Made by a program: the position numbers and the translations under genes
In this document: in pieces, positions 27,009-35,746 of the stretch
Position numbering within the stretch: the first letter of the stretch is position 1
Layout: every line of letters begins with the position of its first letter
Notes under the pieces: model-generated
The model's database searches: none
The model's input: the letters and a program-made list of their open reading frames with translations, nothing else
Told to the model about the DNA's origin: nothing
NCBI RefSeq assembly: GCF_001650905.1
Contig: NZ_LXYG01000003.1
Location: 1 to 64,000, forward strand
Origin: Balneola sp. EhC07
GTDB lineage: Bacteria > Bacteroidota > Rhodothermia > Balneolales > Balneolaceae
Reading direction: 5' to 3'
DNA length: 64,000 nucleotides

Positions 27009-27932
27009 ATGGTGCACGGAACTCACAATGCAGTAAATGATGATAGAAACGAACATATAAAGATTTCTATAAACGGCGAACTATTTGACAGAAAAGACGC
27101 GAAGATATCCGTTTTTGATAGTGGATACCTTGTGGGAGATGGCATATGGGAAGCATTTCGATTGCATCAAGGTGTTCTGGTATTTCTGAATGAGCATTTG
27201 ACCAGACTTTGGGAAGCTGCTGCTACAGTCGGAATGAAATTGCCTTTTACCAAAGCAGATCTAGTAGCAGATATACGAAAGGTTCTGGATGCTAATGAAA
27301 TGAATGACCATGTTCATGTCCGGGTAATGGTTACAAGAGGTATCAAAAAAACACCTTCTCAAGACCCAAGACTTACTATATCAGGGCCTAATGTTGTAAT
27401 TATTGCCGAACACAAACAAGCCTCTTCTGAAACTAAAGAGCAAGGTATCACTCTTTTTACAAGCACTATCCGCAGAGGATCTCCTGATTATTTAGATCCC
27501 AGATTAAACTGCCATAGTAAACTTCACGAAGTACAAGCCTTGGTACAAGCTATCGAAGCGGGCGCAGACGAAGCATTAATGCTCGACATCCATGGATTTG
27601 TCTCCACTTGTAATGCCACTAACTTTTTTATTGTTAAAGGTGATGAAGTCTGGACCTCAACAGGGCAGTATTGTATGAACGGTATAACAAGAGGAAAAGT
27701 AATAGAAGCCTGTGAAAGATTTGGTATAACGTGTCTCCAAAAAGATTTTTCTTTATATGATGTTTATGGAGCAGATGAAGCTTTCGTAACCGGCACTTTT
27801 GGTGGATTGACTCCTGTTACAAAAATAGATGGAAGAATTATCGGGGATGGTGAATATGGTGCTTCGACTAAAAAACTAAGCTCGTTATACAATCAGCTTA
27901 TTGAAGAAGGAGTTAAAGGAAATAAAGCATGA
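27009..27932 (+). CDS. Aminotransferase class IV (branched-chain/D-amino-acid type)
   Basis: The 307-residue PLP enzyme belongs to fold-type IV, the group of branched-chain aminotransferase, D-alanine aminotransferase and aminodeoxychorismate lyase. The substrate-binding N-terminus ISINGELF and VFDSGYLVGDGIWEAFR are typical. The PLP lysine is predicted at Lys171 in NCHSKLHEV. Downstream come the cofactor loop GFVSTCNATNFFIV and FVTGTFGGLTPVTKIDGR. The amino donor cannot be set from sequence. It overlaps the next gene by 4 bases (ATGA), so the two are coupled. Confidence 0.9.
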   Translation: MVHGTHNAVNDDRNEHIKISINGELFDRKDAKISVFDSGYLVGDGIWEAFRLHQGVLVFLNEHLTRLWEAAATVGMKLPFTKADLVADIRKVLDANEMNDHVHVRVMVTRGIKKTPSQDPRLTISGPNVVIIAEHKQASSETKEQGITLFTSTIRRGSPDYLDPRLNCHSKLHEVQALVQAIEAGADEALMLDIHGFVSTCNATNFFIVKGDEVWTSTGQYCMNGITRGKVIEACERFGITCLQKDFSLYDVYGADEAFVTGTFGGLTPVTKIDGRIIGDGEYGASTKKLSSLYNQLIEEGVKGNKA

Positions 27933-28663
27933 AAAGTAAAGACGGTATTACAAGAATCTGTTTGTGGTCAGGACCAAGAAATATATCTACAGCTTTAATG
28001 TATTCATTTGCTCAACGATCGGATACAAGGGTTTTTGATGAACCTCTTTACGGATATTATCTGTCACAAACTAATGCCGACGAATACCATCCCGGTGCAA
28101 AGGAAATAATGACTGACATGCAAACAGACGGGAATAAAGTTATTGAAATGATGATGGGAAATCATGATAAACCTGTTGTCTTTTTTAAAAACATGACACA
28201 TCATTTACTAGATCTAAATAAAGGTTTTATGCACGATGTTGTTAACGTGATCCTGACCAGAAACCCCAAAGAAATGCTCCCATCTTTTGATAAAGTCATT
28301 GAAAATCCTTCTATGAAAGATGTAGGTTATCAGGATCACACAGAACTTTTGAAGTATTTTGAAAAGGAAAACATTACTCCTGCAGTTATAGATGCTACGA
28401 TTTTTCTTAAAAGCCCGGAGCGGATCCTGAAGAAACTTTGTGAAAAAATATCGATCCCCTATCAAGAAAATATGCTCAGTTGGGAAAAGGGCGCAAGGCC
28501 TGAAGATGGGGTTTGGGCTAAATATTGGTATGGTAATATTCATAAATCAACCGGCTTTATGAAATATCAACCAAAAACGGATCCATTCCCGGAAAATCTT
28601 AACGCTTTGCTAAGTGAATCCCTGACTCATTACGAACGCTTAGAAAAAATTGCTTTGAAATAA
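27929..28663 (+). CDS. Sulfotransferase-like protein coupled to the aminotransferase
   Basis: The 244-residue protein opens with ICLWSGPRNISTALMYSFAQ, a P-loop-like site that resembles the PAPS 5'-phosphate-binding loop of sulfotransferases. VFDEPLYGYYL and VILTRNPKEMLPSF (the 3'-phosphate-binding region) follow. Members of this group are often annotated 'branched-chain aminotransferase-like' because in some organisms the same domain is fused to an aminotransferase IV. Here the two are separate but overlap by 4 bases. Whether it truly transfers sulfate, and to what, is unknown. Confidence 0.8.
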   Translation: MKSKDGITRICLWSGPRNISTALMYSFAQRSDTRVFDEPLYGYYLSQTNADEYHPGAKEIMTDMQTDGNKVIEMMMGNHDKPVVFFKNMTHHLLDLNKGFMHDVVNVILTRNPKEMLPSFDKVIENPSMKDVGYQDHTELLKYFEKENITPAVIDATIFLKSPERILKKLCEKISIPYQENMLSWEKGARPEDGVWAKYWYGNIHKSTGFMKYQPKTDPFPENLNALLSESLTHYERLEKIALK

Positions 28664-28664
28664 A

Positions 28665-28691
28665 AAAGCCCTTCCGAATCGGAAAGGCTTT
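28665..28691. terminator. Bidirectional terminator
   Basis: AAAGCCCTTCCG and CGGAAAGGCTTT pair across an AAT loop with a single mismatch, flanked by an A-run on the left. It stands between the convergent sulfotransferase-like gene and the MscS-related gene. The U-tract is best in the leftward direction. Confidence 0.8.
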
Positions 28692-28718
28692 CAGGGTATT
28701 TTATATTCTAACTATTCA

Positions 28719-29390
28719 TTAATCTCTGTTGCTCATTTTTTCTATCATTTTTGCAGCCCATTCTTTTCCACCTAAACCGAAGGCTAAACCAAGAGCAAGA
28801 CATACCGATCCAAATAGTAAAAGGAATGCATTTGAAACTAGTTCATCTCCAATGTTAAGCTGAGATAGAGAAAGAGACACTACAAAGAATATAATAGCAT
28901 ATTTAGCGACTGCGCCTACAACAGATGCATTCTCTACACCCACATTAGACAGATACGTGGTTACGATCTGAGCAATAAATCCGGCCAGGAATACTCCAAA
29001 AATAAGTGCCAAAACCGCTACAATAACATTAGGAATGTACAGTATTATCTGATTTACAAGCTCAGATGCTACTCCTAAGCCTAAAGTATTCAGCCCTGCT
29101 AATATCACGATCAGCATAATTAACCAGTAAATAATACCTCCTAAAATATCTATGGCTGATTTATCACTTCCACCATCTTTCAAAAATTTATCGATCTTGG
29201 CTTTTTCGGTCACAACATCCAAACGAATTAATTTTAATAATCTTACTGCAGCTGTTTTTACCAATTTTGCTATTATCCAACCGATTATCAGAATCAACAA
29301 TGCCCCAATAATATTTGGAAGAAAGGAAGCTAATTCATTGAAAAAAGTCTCATAGGATTGCACCAAGACCTCTTTGATTTCATCAAACAT
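28719..29390 (-). CDS. MscS-related membrane protein with conserved TM-helix repeats
   Basis: The 223-residue protein consists mainly of four or five hydrophobic segments. It shows the repeated 'TM helix' motif found in small mechanosensitive-channel relatives: IIGALLILIIGWIIAKLV near the N-terminus, VIVAVLALIFGVFLAGF in the middle, and LALGLAFGLGGKEWAAKMI at the C-terminus. It lacks the large cytoplasmic MscS beta domain. It may form a small channel or associate with one. It is likely monocistronic; the next minus-strand gene upstream ends 148 bases away. Confidence 0.8.
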   Translation of the reverse strand: MFDEIKEVLVQSYETFFNELASFLPNIIGALLILIIGWIIAKLVKTAAVRLLKLIRLDVVTEKAKIDKFLKDGGSDKSAIDILGGIIYWLIMLIVILAGLNTLGLGVASELVNQIILYIPNVIVAVLALIFGVFLAGFIAQIVTTYLSNVGVENASVVGAVAKYAIIFFVVSLSLSQLNIGDELVSNAFLLLFGSVCLALGLAFGLGGKEWAAKMIEKMSNRD

Positions 29391-29538
29391 GTTCTGTACC
29401 TCGTAAGTGTTAGTTTTTGGTTGCCTCCTTATTACTCAATAAGATTGTAAAAAACTAATTAGAAGAACTTCTGAGGTCTTCTACTCCTCAGGTATATGAG
29501 CTATTAGAGCTCAACCAAAATTCAAGGCAAAACCATGT

Positions 29539-30117
29539 TTAGATTCCTTTTCGCAAGCCCAGTAGTCTATTGGTAGCTCCACGATCAGAATCAAGCTTAC
29601 TCAAGTCTAAGGATGAGTTTGCGTATGTAACATCTTCAGATGAATAAAAAGCGGCAGGGTCATTCTTTTCTATAATGGAAACAACTTCATTCCAACGTCT
29701 CCTTTTGAGCACAGTAAAAATAATATTCACCGGTCCAAACCCTCCTTCTCCAGCTATGCTCGTTATTGTAAAACCCGCCTCTTTCAAACTTTCTATCAAT
29801 TCTTCTCTTTTATTCTGAGTAATAATGCGAACGATAATGGTCCCTACTTTCACTTTACTCTCAATGTACATACCAACAAAAGTTCCTACAGAAAATCCCC
29901 CGGCATAAGCTACATAATTAACCCAATTGTTAAGGTTCTTCAGCAATTCTGCAACAACAAAAGCCCAGATCAGCACTTCAAAGAACCCTAATAATGCGGC
30001 TTTGTATTTATACCCTCGTGAAACCATTACGATACGAAGAGTACCAAGACTCACATCCATAATGCGAGCAAAAAATATAATTACAGGAATAAAAATTGGA
30101 GAGATCAGGCTGAACAT
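29539..30117 (-). CDS. DUF2179/DUF5698 membrane protein (UPF0316 family)
   Basis: The 192-residue protein has three membrane helices in the first 100 residues (IFIPVIIFFARIMDVSLGT opens it). A cytoplasmic DUF2179 domain follows with GGFGPVNIIFTVLKRRR, the fold shared with bacterial YitT-like proteins. I set the start at the ATG at 30117 because the longer open frame upstream simply translates through the terminator and the tRNA-Ser gene. The family's function is unknown. It may be read from its own promoter after the tRNA terminator. Confidence 0.85.
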   Translation of the reverse strand: MFSLISPIFIPVIIFFARIMDVSLGTLRIVMVSRGYKYKAALLGFFEVLIWAFVVAELLKNLNNWVNYVAYAGGFSVGTFVGMYIESKVKVGTIIVRIITQNKREELIESLKEAGFTITSIAGEGGFGPVNIIFTVLKRRRWNEVVSIIEKNDPAAFYSSEDVTYANSSLDLSKLDSDRGATNRLLGLRKGI

Positions 30118-30131
30118 GATAGATAAATAAA

Positions 30132-30160
30132 AACCCCACACATAAATTATGTGTGGGGTT
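30132..30160 (-). terminator. Terminator of tRNA-Ser
   Basis: A perfect inverted repeat, AACCCCACACATA and its complement around a 3-base loop, followed on the minus strand by a T-rich tract (TTTTATTTATCT). It lies 16 bases downstream of the tRNA 3' end and so ends the tRNA transcript before the DUF2179 gene. Confidence 0.85.
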
Positions 30161-30176
30161 ACTTTACATTGGCTTG

Positions 30177-30265
30177 CGGAGAGGGAGGGATTCGAACCCT
30201 CGTTACATGTTTCCATATAAACTCCCTTAGCAGGGGAGCGCTTTCAGCCACTCAGCCACCTCTCC
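30177..30265 (-). tRNA. tRNA-Ser(GCT)
   Basis: An 89-base tRNA. The acceptor arms GGAGAGG (30265-30259) and CCTCTCC (30184-30178) pair perfectly, with G as discriminator base at 30177. The anticodon arm is CTCCC-CTGCTAA-GGGAG, giving anticodon GCT, which reads AGC and AGT serine codons. A long variable arm and the TTCGAAT T-loop are visible, as expected for serine. The 3' CCA is not encoded. Confidence 0.95.
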
Positions 30266-30278
30266 TTTACAAGGGCAA

Positions 30279-30310
30279 CAAATATACGTTAGTTAATACC
30301 TCTAATCAAT
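30279..30310 (-). promoter_or_regulatory. Promoter of tRNA-Ser
   Basis: On the minus strand, TATATTTG (30286-30279) exactly matches the TAnnTTTG -7 element. ATTG (30310-30307) sits 20 bases upstream as a near -33 element. Transcription would begin about 7 bases before the tRNA 5' end. The same octamer precedes rpsL. Confidence 0.65.
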
Positions 30311-30317
30311 CTAAGAT

Positions 30318-30884
30318 TTAACTTTCCTGCTCAGAATCTAACACATAAATCTGAGCAAGATTTCTTCCTTCCTGTGCGAAGTCCAAACCATAGCCCAAAA
30401 CAAATTTTGTTGGGATCTCAAATCCCACATAATCTATCTGTACTTCGTGTTTTGTAGCATCTTTCTTATGTAGTAAAGTTACTACCGAAACAGAAGCCGG
30501 ATCGTAACTATTCATTCTTTCAACGATATATTTCATAGAAAGCCCCGTATCCACTATATCCTCAACCAAAACTACATGTCTTCCCTTCACCTTGGCGTCA
30601 ATCTCTTTGAGCTCTGTTACCTGACCTGAAGAAACTTTTTCATCACCGTAACTGGAAAGCTTCATAAAATCGACCTCACAAGGGATGGAAACACTCCGCA
30701 TGATATCCGCAAGAAAAATAAAAGCGCCATTCAAGATCCCAATAAAGATCGGTCGCTTGCCTTCAAAATCTTTGTCTAATTTTTTTCCTAACAGAGAGAC
30801 TCTTGCTTCAATCTCCTCTTTGGTAATAAATACTTTAAATGTATCGCCGTTGCAATCAACGGTTTCCGGTAAGTAATAACTCAT
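30318..30884 (-). CDS. hpt: Hypoxanthine phosphoribosyltransferase
   Basis: The 188-residue purine-salvage enzyme transfers phosphoribose from PRPP to hypoxanthine or guanine. The PRPP-binding motif EDIVDTG is at residues 108-114 with the usual VVLV strand before it. ILNGAFIFLADI, near residue 50, is the substrate/PPi loop, and DFMKLSSYG follows. Its start overlaps the tilS stop by 4 bases, a very common hpt-tilS arrangement. It is the last gene of the six-gene minus-strand operon. Confidence 0.95.
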   Translation of the reverse strand: MSYYLPETVDCNGDTFKVFITKEEIEARVSLLGKKLDKDFEGKRPIFIGILNGAFIFLADIMRSVSIPCEVDFMKLSSYGDEKVSSGQVTELKEIDAKVKGRHVVLVEDIVDTGLSMKYIVERMNSYDPASVSVVTLLHKKDATKHEVQIDYVGFEIPTKFVLGYGLDFAQEGRNLAQIYVLDSEQES

Positions 30885-32209
30885 GCCTGCTTTTTTGATG
30901 TTATCGAAAGATAACGTTTTGTTGAATCGGTTGCTTTACAAAGCTCGGAAATTGTTCCCGGGCCCGGATCGTTTCCTTTAAAAATAATTGCGTAAATAGT
31001 ACCATCTGAATCGCTCAATACCAAAGATTTTTCTCTGTTTGCTGTTGAAACTTTCCGATTTGTTAAGTGATCAGATATTTTTTGAGTCCCTGTCATACCA
31101 AGCGGCTGGATCTTATCACCGGCTTTCCATCTTCTGAGAGATAATGGAAATGATAGTTTAGCAGCATCTAAATATAACTCTGATTCAACCTGTTCAGATA
31201 TTCGAAATTCTGTTCCCTGTACCGAAAACACATTCTCAATATCTTCCTCTTTGATTATGACCTCAGTAAACTCTGCTTTTTTTTGCAGAACAATATAATC
31301 TCTGTCTTTTACTAGAATAACTGAATCTGAAACTTTTAACTCTGATCCTGTCTGGGCTGAAAAAAGACTAAATGCTTCATTAATAATTCCCTTTGATACG
31401 ACAGGAATAAATTGCTCTAAAAATCTTTTTATCAAAGACAGAGCTAAAACCTCGTCCATTTTTTTTAATGGCGCCAACTTTAGTCTTTCTTTTTCCAGAT
31501 GCACTTCTGAGAGTTGATCCAGCATTTTTTCATTTAACATTCCAAAGTCTGAAAGTCCCAGTACATTTTGTTGCCAACCGGGAAACAGGTTATTCATTTT
31601 TTCGGAAAACTCACCCCGTAAAAAATTCCTTGAATATTTCGGATCAGTATTACTCTCATCATCTCTGTAAGGAATGGATTTTTCATCGCAATAAGCCAGA
31701 ATCTCTTCTTTGCTGAATTCCAACATCGGACGAAATAACGGAGCATCCCATTCCTTCATTCCTGTCCAGGATTCCGGACTACTCCCTCTGAATAACTTCT
31801 GAACGATGGTCTCTATTTGATCATCCTGATGATGAGCAATGGCAATGGCATCTGCTTTTACTTCTTCGGCTAAATCTTCAAATATCTTATAACGCTCGTT
31901 CCTCGCCCAATTTTGAAAATTTCCAGACTGCATCTCTTCTTTATTTAACCTCACTGAACAGCATTCAAATCCCCATTGAAAAGACATTTGCTCAACTAAT
32001 TCCTGATCTTGATCAGACTCAACTCCCCTTAATCTATAGTTGATATGTACTACAAAACAGGAAATCTTTAATTGCTTGAGCGCATACAACAGCGCCATCG
32101 AATCCGCACCACCGCTTACTCCAATAACGAATTTTGGTGTTCCGGAAAAATATCTGCTTACTTTATTTGAAATTCCTTGTTCAATCAACAAGTACTCTGA
32201 TTTGCTCAT
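30881..32209 (-). CDS. tilS: tRNA(Ile)-lysidine synthetase
   Basis: The 442-residue enzyme modifies the wobble cytidine of tRNA-Ile(CAU) to lysidine, so that it reads AUA. The ATP-binding PP-loop SGGADS is at residues 32-37. The N-terminal catalytic domain contains AIAHHQDDQIETIVQKLFRG. A C-terminal TilS domain carries LRRWKAGDKIQPLGM near residue 358. It overlaps birA by 29 bases upstream and hpt by 4 bases downstream, indicating tight translational coupling. Confidence 0.95.
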   Translation of the reverse strand: MSKSEYLLIEQGISNKVSRYFSGTPKFVIGVSGGADSMALLYALKQLKISCFVVHINYRLRGVESDQDQELVEQMSFQWGFECCSVRLNKEEMQSGNFQNWARNERYKIFEDLAEEVKADAIAIAHHQDDQIETIVQKLFRGSSPESWTGMKEWDAPLFRPMLEFSKEEILAYCDEKSIPYRDDESNTDPKYSRNFLRGEFSEKMNNLFPGWQQNVLGLSDFGMLNEKMLDQLSEVHLEKERLKLAPLKKMDEVLALSLIKRFLEQFIPVVSKGIINEAFSLFSAQTGSELKVSDSVILVKDRDYIVLQKKAEFTEVIIKEEDIENVFSVQGTEFRISEQVESELYLDAAKLSFPLSLRRWKAGDKIQPLGMTGTQKISDHLTNRKVSTANREKSLVLSDSDGTIYAIIFKGNDPGPGTISELCKATDSTKRYLSITSKKQA

Positions 32210-32960
32210 AGGAGAAGGTATCTACTCCAAGTTCTTTATTCAACACCTGAAGAGAACCAAGTTCGTTCATCCCTAGAAATTTATTTTTATCTGATAATGA
32301 TTTTCCGTCGACCTCTAAAGTGATCCAATCGCCATAACCCTGCAGTTTTGGATTGATCTCTTTTATAAGCTCTATACTGTTATTTACCCACCTTTGATAA
32401 TTATACTCTATGCGTACCAACAGATCACATAGCAATTGTTCTCTGGATTCTTCCTTTCCTGAAATTGCTTTCATAGCAGTAGCAATGTCGTTCAACTCTC
32501 CTTCAAACTTTTCCTGATTAACATTCAGGCCGATTCCTACAATAACTCTGTCTACCTTATTTCCGTTATGAATCACTTCTGTAAGTAATCCGGATATTTT
32601 TTTTCCATTGCAAATTACATCATTGGGCCACTTCAGATCTATTGAACAATTATCAAAGTACTTACATACTACATCTTCAATTGCTGAAGCACATGCCAAT
32701 GTCAAAAGCGATATTCTGTCAGCTTGTGTTGGTGTAAAGACTATACTAAAAGTAAGATTTTTTCCGGGTTCTGAAGTCCAGGCCTTTTTGTGCTGCCCTT
32801 TACCTGCTGTTTGATCCTCAGCTAAGACAACTGTGCCGGGAATGGCTTTTTCTATTTGCTTTGCATAGTTATTGGTTGAATCAATTTCTTTGAGAAGTAT
32901 TAATTCGTGACCAACCCAACTAGTGGTAAGCTGCTGTTGAAATAATTTGTTGTCAAACAA
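32181..32960 (-). CDS. birA: Biotin--[acetyl-CoA-carboxylase] ligase, monofunctional
   Basis: The 259-residue protein attaches biotin to the carboxyl carrier protein. It has the biotinyl-AMP loop GKGQHK at residues 53-58 in place of the commoner GRGRxG form, KWPNDV at 110-115 and the catalytic-region KKISGLLTE after it. There is no N-terminal helix-turn-helix, so it is a class I enzyme with no repressor role. The start appears to be TTG at 32960; no ATG lies before the conserved N-terminus. Translation may depend on coupling to the gene upstream, which ends 20 bases away. Confidence 0.92.
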   Translation of the reverse strand: MFDNKLFQQQLTTSWVGHELILLKEIDSTNNYAKQIEKAIPGTVVLAEDQTAGKGQHKKAWTSEPGKNLTFSIVFTPTQADRISLLTLACASAIEDVVCKYFDNCSIDLKWPNDVICNGKKISGLLTEVIHNGNKVDRVIVGIGLNVNQEKFEGELNDIATAMKAISGKEESREQLLCDLLVRIEYNYQRWVNNSIELIKEINPKLQGYGDWITLEVDGKSLSDKNKFLGMNELGSLQVLNKELGVDTFSYEQIRVLVD

Positions 32961-32980
32961 AGCTGAGATTTTAAATATTA

Positions 32981-34030
32981 CTAAACTTCTGCAAGTTTAC
33001 TTTTCAGGATGTCTATTTTTGCAATTGGAGTTGGATCTATTTCATTTAATAATGCTAAATACATACTTACCCAATCTGCCAGTTGTACTAAAGAAAACAT
33101 TCTTTCCAATCTACTGTTTCCTATGGTTGAGATCTCAATAACAGATAAAGCCTGATCCATAACTAATTCTTTTACTATTTCCATCCTTTTAGTAACCCTC
33201 GGATTATCATCCCGATCCTTCAGCATTACTACTGTAAGTCTACCTGCCAGATGAGCAATATGTTCCCAACCCACAATTTCATTATGGTTCATTTCCGGGA
33301 TAAGGTTTCCAAACGCTATCATTTTGGAATTCTCTTCAATCTGTCCTCTCCAACGCAAATTAACCGGTTCCATTAATAGTGCATCGCTATAAATAATTGG
33401 AAGAGATTCATTCAGCTCACGAGCTAAAGCCAAAGCGTCATTATCATCTATATCAATAAATTTTGATACCCCGTCACTCAATAAATTATAAGTATCATCC
33501 AAAACACTATCTGACTCATCCAGATATTCCAATGTTTGAAATATTCTGAAAAGAGGTACAAAACTATATGCTAAAGCTGCTCTTGGAGGCATACCTCCCG
33601 GAATTTGTATATAATCAAACTCATGCTCTATGGCTTGCTTCTTTAATTCTCCGCCGGAAGTAACTCCAATGATCTGTGCTCCTTTTGCCATCGCAGAGTT
33701 CAGAGCACTTAAGGTTTCTTCTGTATTTCCTGAAAAACTGCAGGCTATAAAAAGGGTACTTTCGTCTATGTAATTTGGAATTTCATAATGCCTGTTTACC
33801 TGAACCGGATAAGGACAAGACTTTAAGGAATATGCCCGAATGAGATCCGCTCCAATTGCAGAACCGCCCATACCTGCAAAACAAATATTTTTGATTCTCG
33901 ATCTATCAATATTTAGCTCAACGTCTTCTGTGAGTTTCATCACCTCTTTCCAGTGCTTTGGAAAGTTTGATATCAAATCCCACATGTTTTCGGAATCTAC
34001 TTTGTTTATTAGTTCTTTACTGATCTTCAT
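32981..34030 (-). CDS. Bifunctional phosphoglucose/phosphomannose isomerase
   Basis: The 349-residue protein matches the short PGI/PMI family found in archaea and some bacteria. It has two SIS subdomains with MGGSAIGADL near residues 54-63, SGNTEET at 100-106, PPRAALAYS near 190, and NHNEIVGW in the second half. It interconverts glucose-6-P, fructose-6-P and mannose-6-P. Its position directly after ptsI suggests co-regulation with the PTS phosphoryl carriers. Classic long PGI is not seen in this window. Confidence 0.88.
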   Translation of the reverse strand: MKISKELINKVDSENMWDLISNFPKHWKEVMKLTEDVELNIDRSRIKNICFAGMGGSAIGADLIRAYSLKSCPYPVQVNRHYEIPNYIDESTLFIACSFSGNTEETLSALNSAMAKGAQIIGVTSGGELKKQAIEHEFDYIQIPGGMPPRAALAYSFVPLFRIFQTLEYLDESDSVLDDTYNLLSDGVSKFIDIDDNDALALARELNESLPIIYSDALLMEPVNLRWRGQIEENSKMIAFGNLIPEMNHNEIVGWEHIAHLAGRLTVVMLKDRDDNPRVTKRMEIVKELVMDQALSVIEISTIGNSRLERMFSLVQLADWVSMYLALLNEIDPTPIAKIDILKSKLAEV

Positions 34031-35746
34031 TTAATGAACTCTCCAGTCTTCGAATATTTCTTTTATTTGCGTTGTATTTGATGCCGCCAAAAAGGATTCT
34101 GCAAGTTCGTCAAACTCAGAATCATTATGACTTATAAGTTCTTCTTTAATTCTTGGTATCGCATTTGAGATCATACTTAAATTTCTGATACCTAAGCCAA
34201 CCAGACCGCATGCGCCAAGTACATTACCGGCCAGTTCTCCGCAAACTGCAATTTCAGTATTGGTTTTTGCTGCTGCTTCAACTGTTATCTTAATAAGTTC
34301 CCAAATTGCCGGGTGTTGCTGTTGATACAATGAACATATCTTTTCATTTCCCCTATCCACAGCCATGGTATATTGAGTTAGGTCGTTAGTACCAATACTC
34401 ATAAAATCTAAATGTTTTGCAAGATTTTTGGCATTTAGTGCCGCGCTTGGAACTTCGATCATTGCTCCAAGAGCTACTTTTTCATCAATCTTAATCCCTT
34501 CATTTCTCAATTTACTTTGAAGTTCTTCAATTATGGCTTTCAATGCTATAATTTCTTCCTCAACAGAAATCATGGGAACCAAAATTTTAACTCGACCTTT
34601 ATACTTTCCTGCACAAATCAATAATGCTTTCAGTTGGGTTTCCAACAGTTCTTTTTCATCCAAAAGCATTCTGATTCCTCTCCACCCTAAAAAGGGATTG
34701 GCTTCTTCCGGAATTTTAGCATTTAATTTATCACCACCTACATCAAAAAGCCTAAATGTAACACTACCCTCAGTTGCTAATATCACGGAATCATAAAACC
34801 TGAGTTGTTCATCGAATTCAGTCTTATTGCTGAATAGCAACCCTTCTGTTCTTAGCAGACCAATATTTGTAGCATTATATTTCTTCAATTGGTTCAGTTC
34901 TGACTCAAATTCTATATTTGCAGAAAGAAAAAATTCAGTTCCTGATTTAGTTCGAGATGGCTCATTAATATTTTTGAGTAATCTTCTCTGTGTTTTCTTA
35001 AGCTTTTTAAGTTTGATTTTATATTTATCCAGAATCTCTTTTTCCGGATCAAGAATCAGAACTCCTTCCCGGCCATCCAGTACTCCTTTAGTGTTAAATG
35101 CTTTAGATGTTGCACTCTTAGCGCTGACAATACACGGGATCTCCAGAGATTGAGCTATTAATGCTGCATGCGATGTGATTCCACCTTTTTCCATCACCAA
35201 CCCGGAAAGGCCTTCAGCATGGAGGGACACTAGTTCTGTAGGACTTAGCTCTTTGGTTACAAGAATAGTCCCTTTTTTAATAGAAAAGCTTTTATCGTCA
35301 TCACATATTACATCGATGAACCGATCTCTTAAATTTTCAAGATCCACTATTCGTTGCCGAAATAACTCTGATCCACTTTCTTTTAAACGCTCTATGAAAT
35401 CACAAAATGTTTTATAAACAGCAAAATCACTGGAGAGCAATTCCTCTTTTATCAAAGACTCTACCCTTTTTTCAACTTCAGAATCTAAAACAATTTGTTT
35501 TTGGGTATCAATAATTGATCCTGATTGTTCATCAAGATAATCCAACATACCTGACAATTCATCTAGTAGAGCTGTTCTTCCATCTTTAAATATTTTCAGA
35601 TGATTATCTACTTCCGTTTCAGATATTGATTTGGGAAGCACTTTCCTTCTGTTACTGTTGATACAAACAATATTTCCTATAGCAATACCGGAGTTTGCTG
35701 AAATCCCACTTATAACTTTATGATCAACACTCTCAACTTTACTCAT
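34031..35746 (-). CDS. ptsI: PTS enzyme I (phosphoenolpyruvate-protein phosphotransferase)
   Basis: A 571-residue enzyme I, which takes phosphate from PEP and passes it to HPr. The phospho-histidine is His193 in GGITSHAALIA. The PEP-binding barrel shows NIGLLRTEGLLFSN, FDVGGDK, MIEVPSA and the catalytic-cysteine region near VCGELAG. I set the start at 35746, which overlaps ptsH by 8 bases; an upstream in-frame start at 35770 would extend further into ptsH. No sugar-specific EII gene is present nearby. Confidence 0.95.
   Translation of the reverse strand: MSKVESVDHKVISGISANSGIAIGNIVCINSNRRKVLPKSISETEVDNHLKIFKDGRTALLDELSGMLDYLDEQSGSIIDTQKQIVLDSEVEKRVESLIKEELLSSDFAVYKTFCDFIERLKESGSELFRQRIVDLENLRDRFIDVICDDDKSFSIKKGTILVTKELSPTELVSLHAEGLSGLVMEKGGITSHAALIAQSLEIPCIVSAKSATSKAFNTKGVLDGREGVLILDPEKEILDKYKIKLKKLKKTQRRLLKNINEPSRTKSGTEFFLSANIEFESELNQLKKYNATNIGLLRTEGLLFSNKTEFDEQLRFYDSVILATEGSVTFRLFDVGGDKLNAKIPEEANPFLGWRGIRMLLDEKELLETQLKALLICAGKYKGRVKILVPMISVEEEIIALKAIIEELQSKLRNEGIKIDEKVALGAMIEVPSAALNAKNLAKHLDFMSIGTNDLTQYTMAVDRGNEKICSLYQQQHPAIWELIKITVEAAAKTNTEIAVCGELAGNVLGACGLVGLGIRNLSMISNAIPRIKEELISHNDSEFDELAESFLAASNTTQIKEIFEDWRVH

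Noticed and set aside
26835-27056. Possible 73-codon minus-strand gene between baeRF3-like and aminotransferase genes
   Set aside because: It covers the likely promoter and the start of the aminotransferase, and shows no conserved motif.
30118-30216. N-terminal extension of the DUF2179 gene
   Set aside because: It translates through the tRNA-Ser gene (the EGSNPSLSA peptide is the classic tRNA-Ser artefact) and its terminator.
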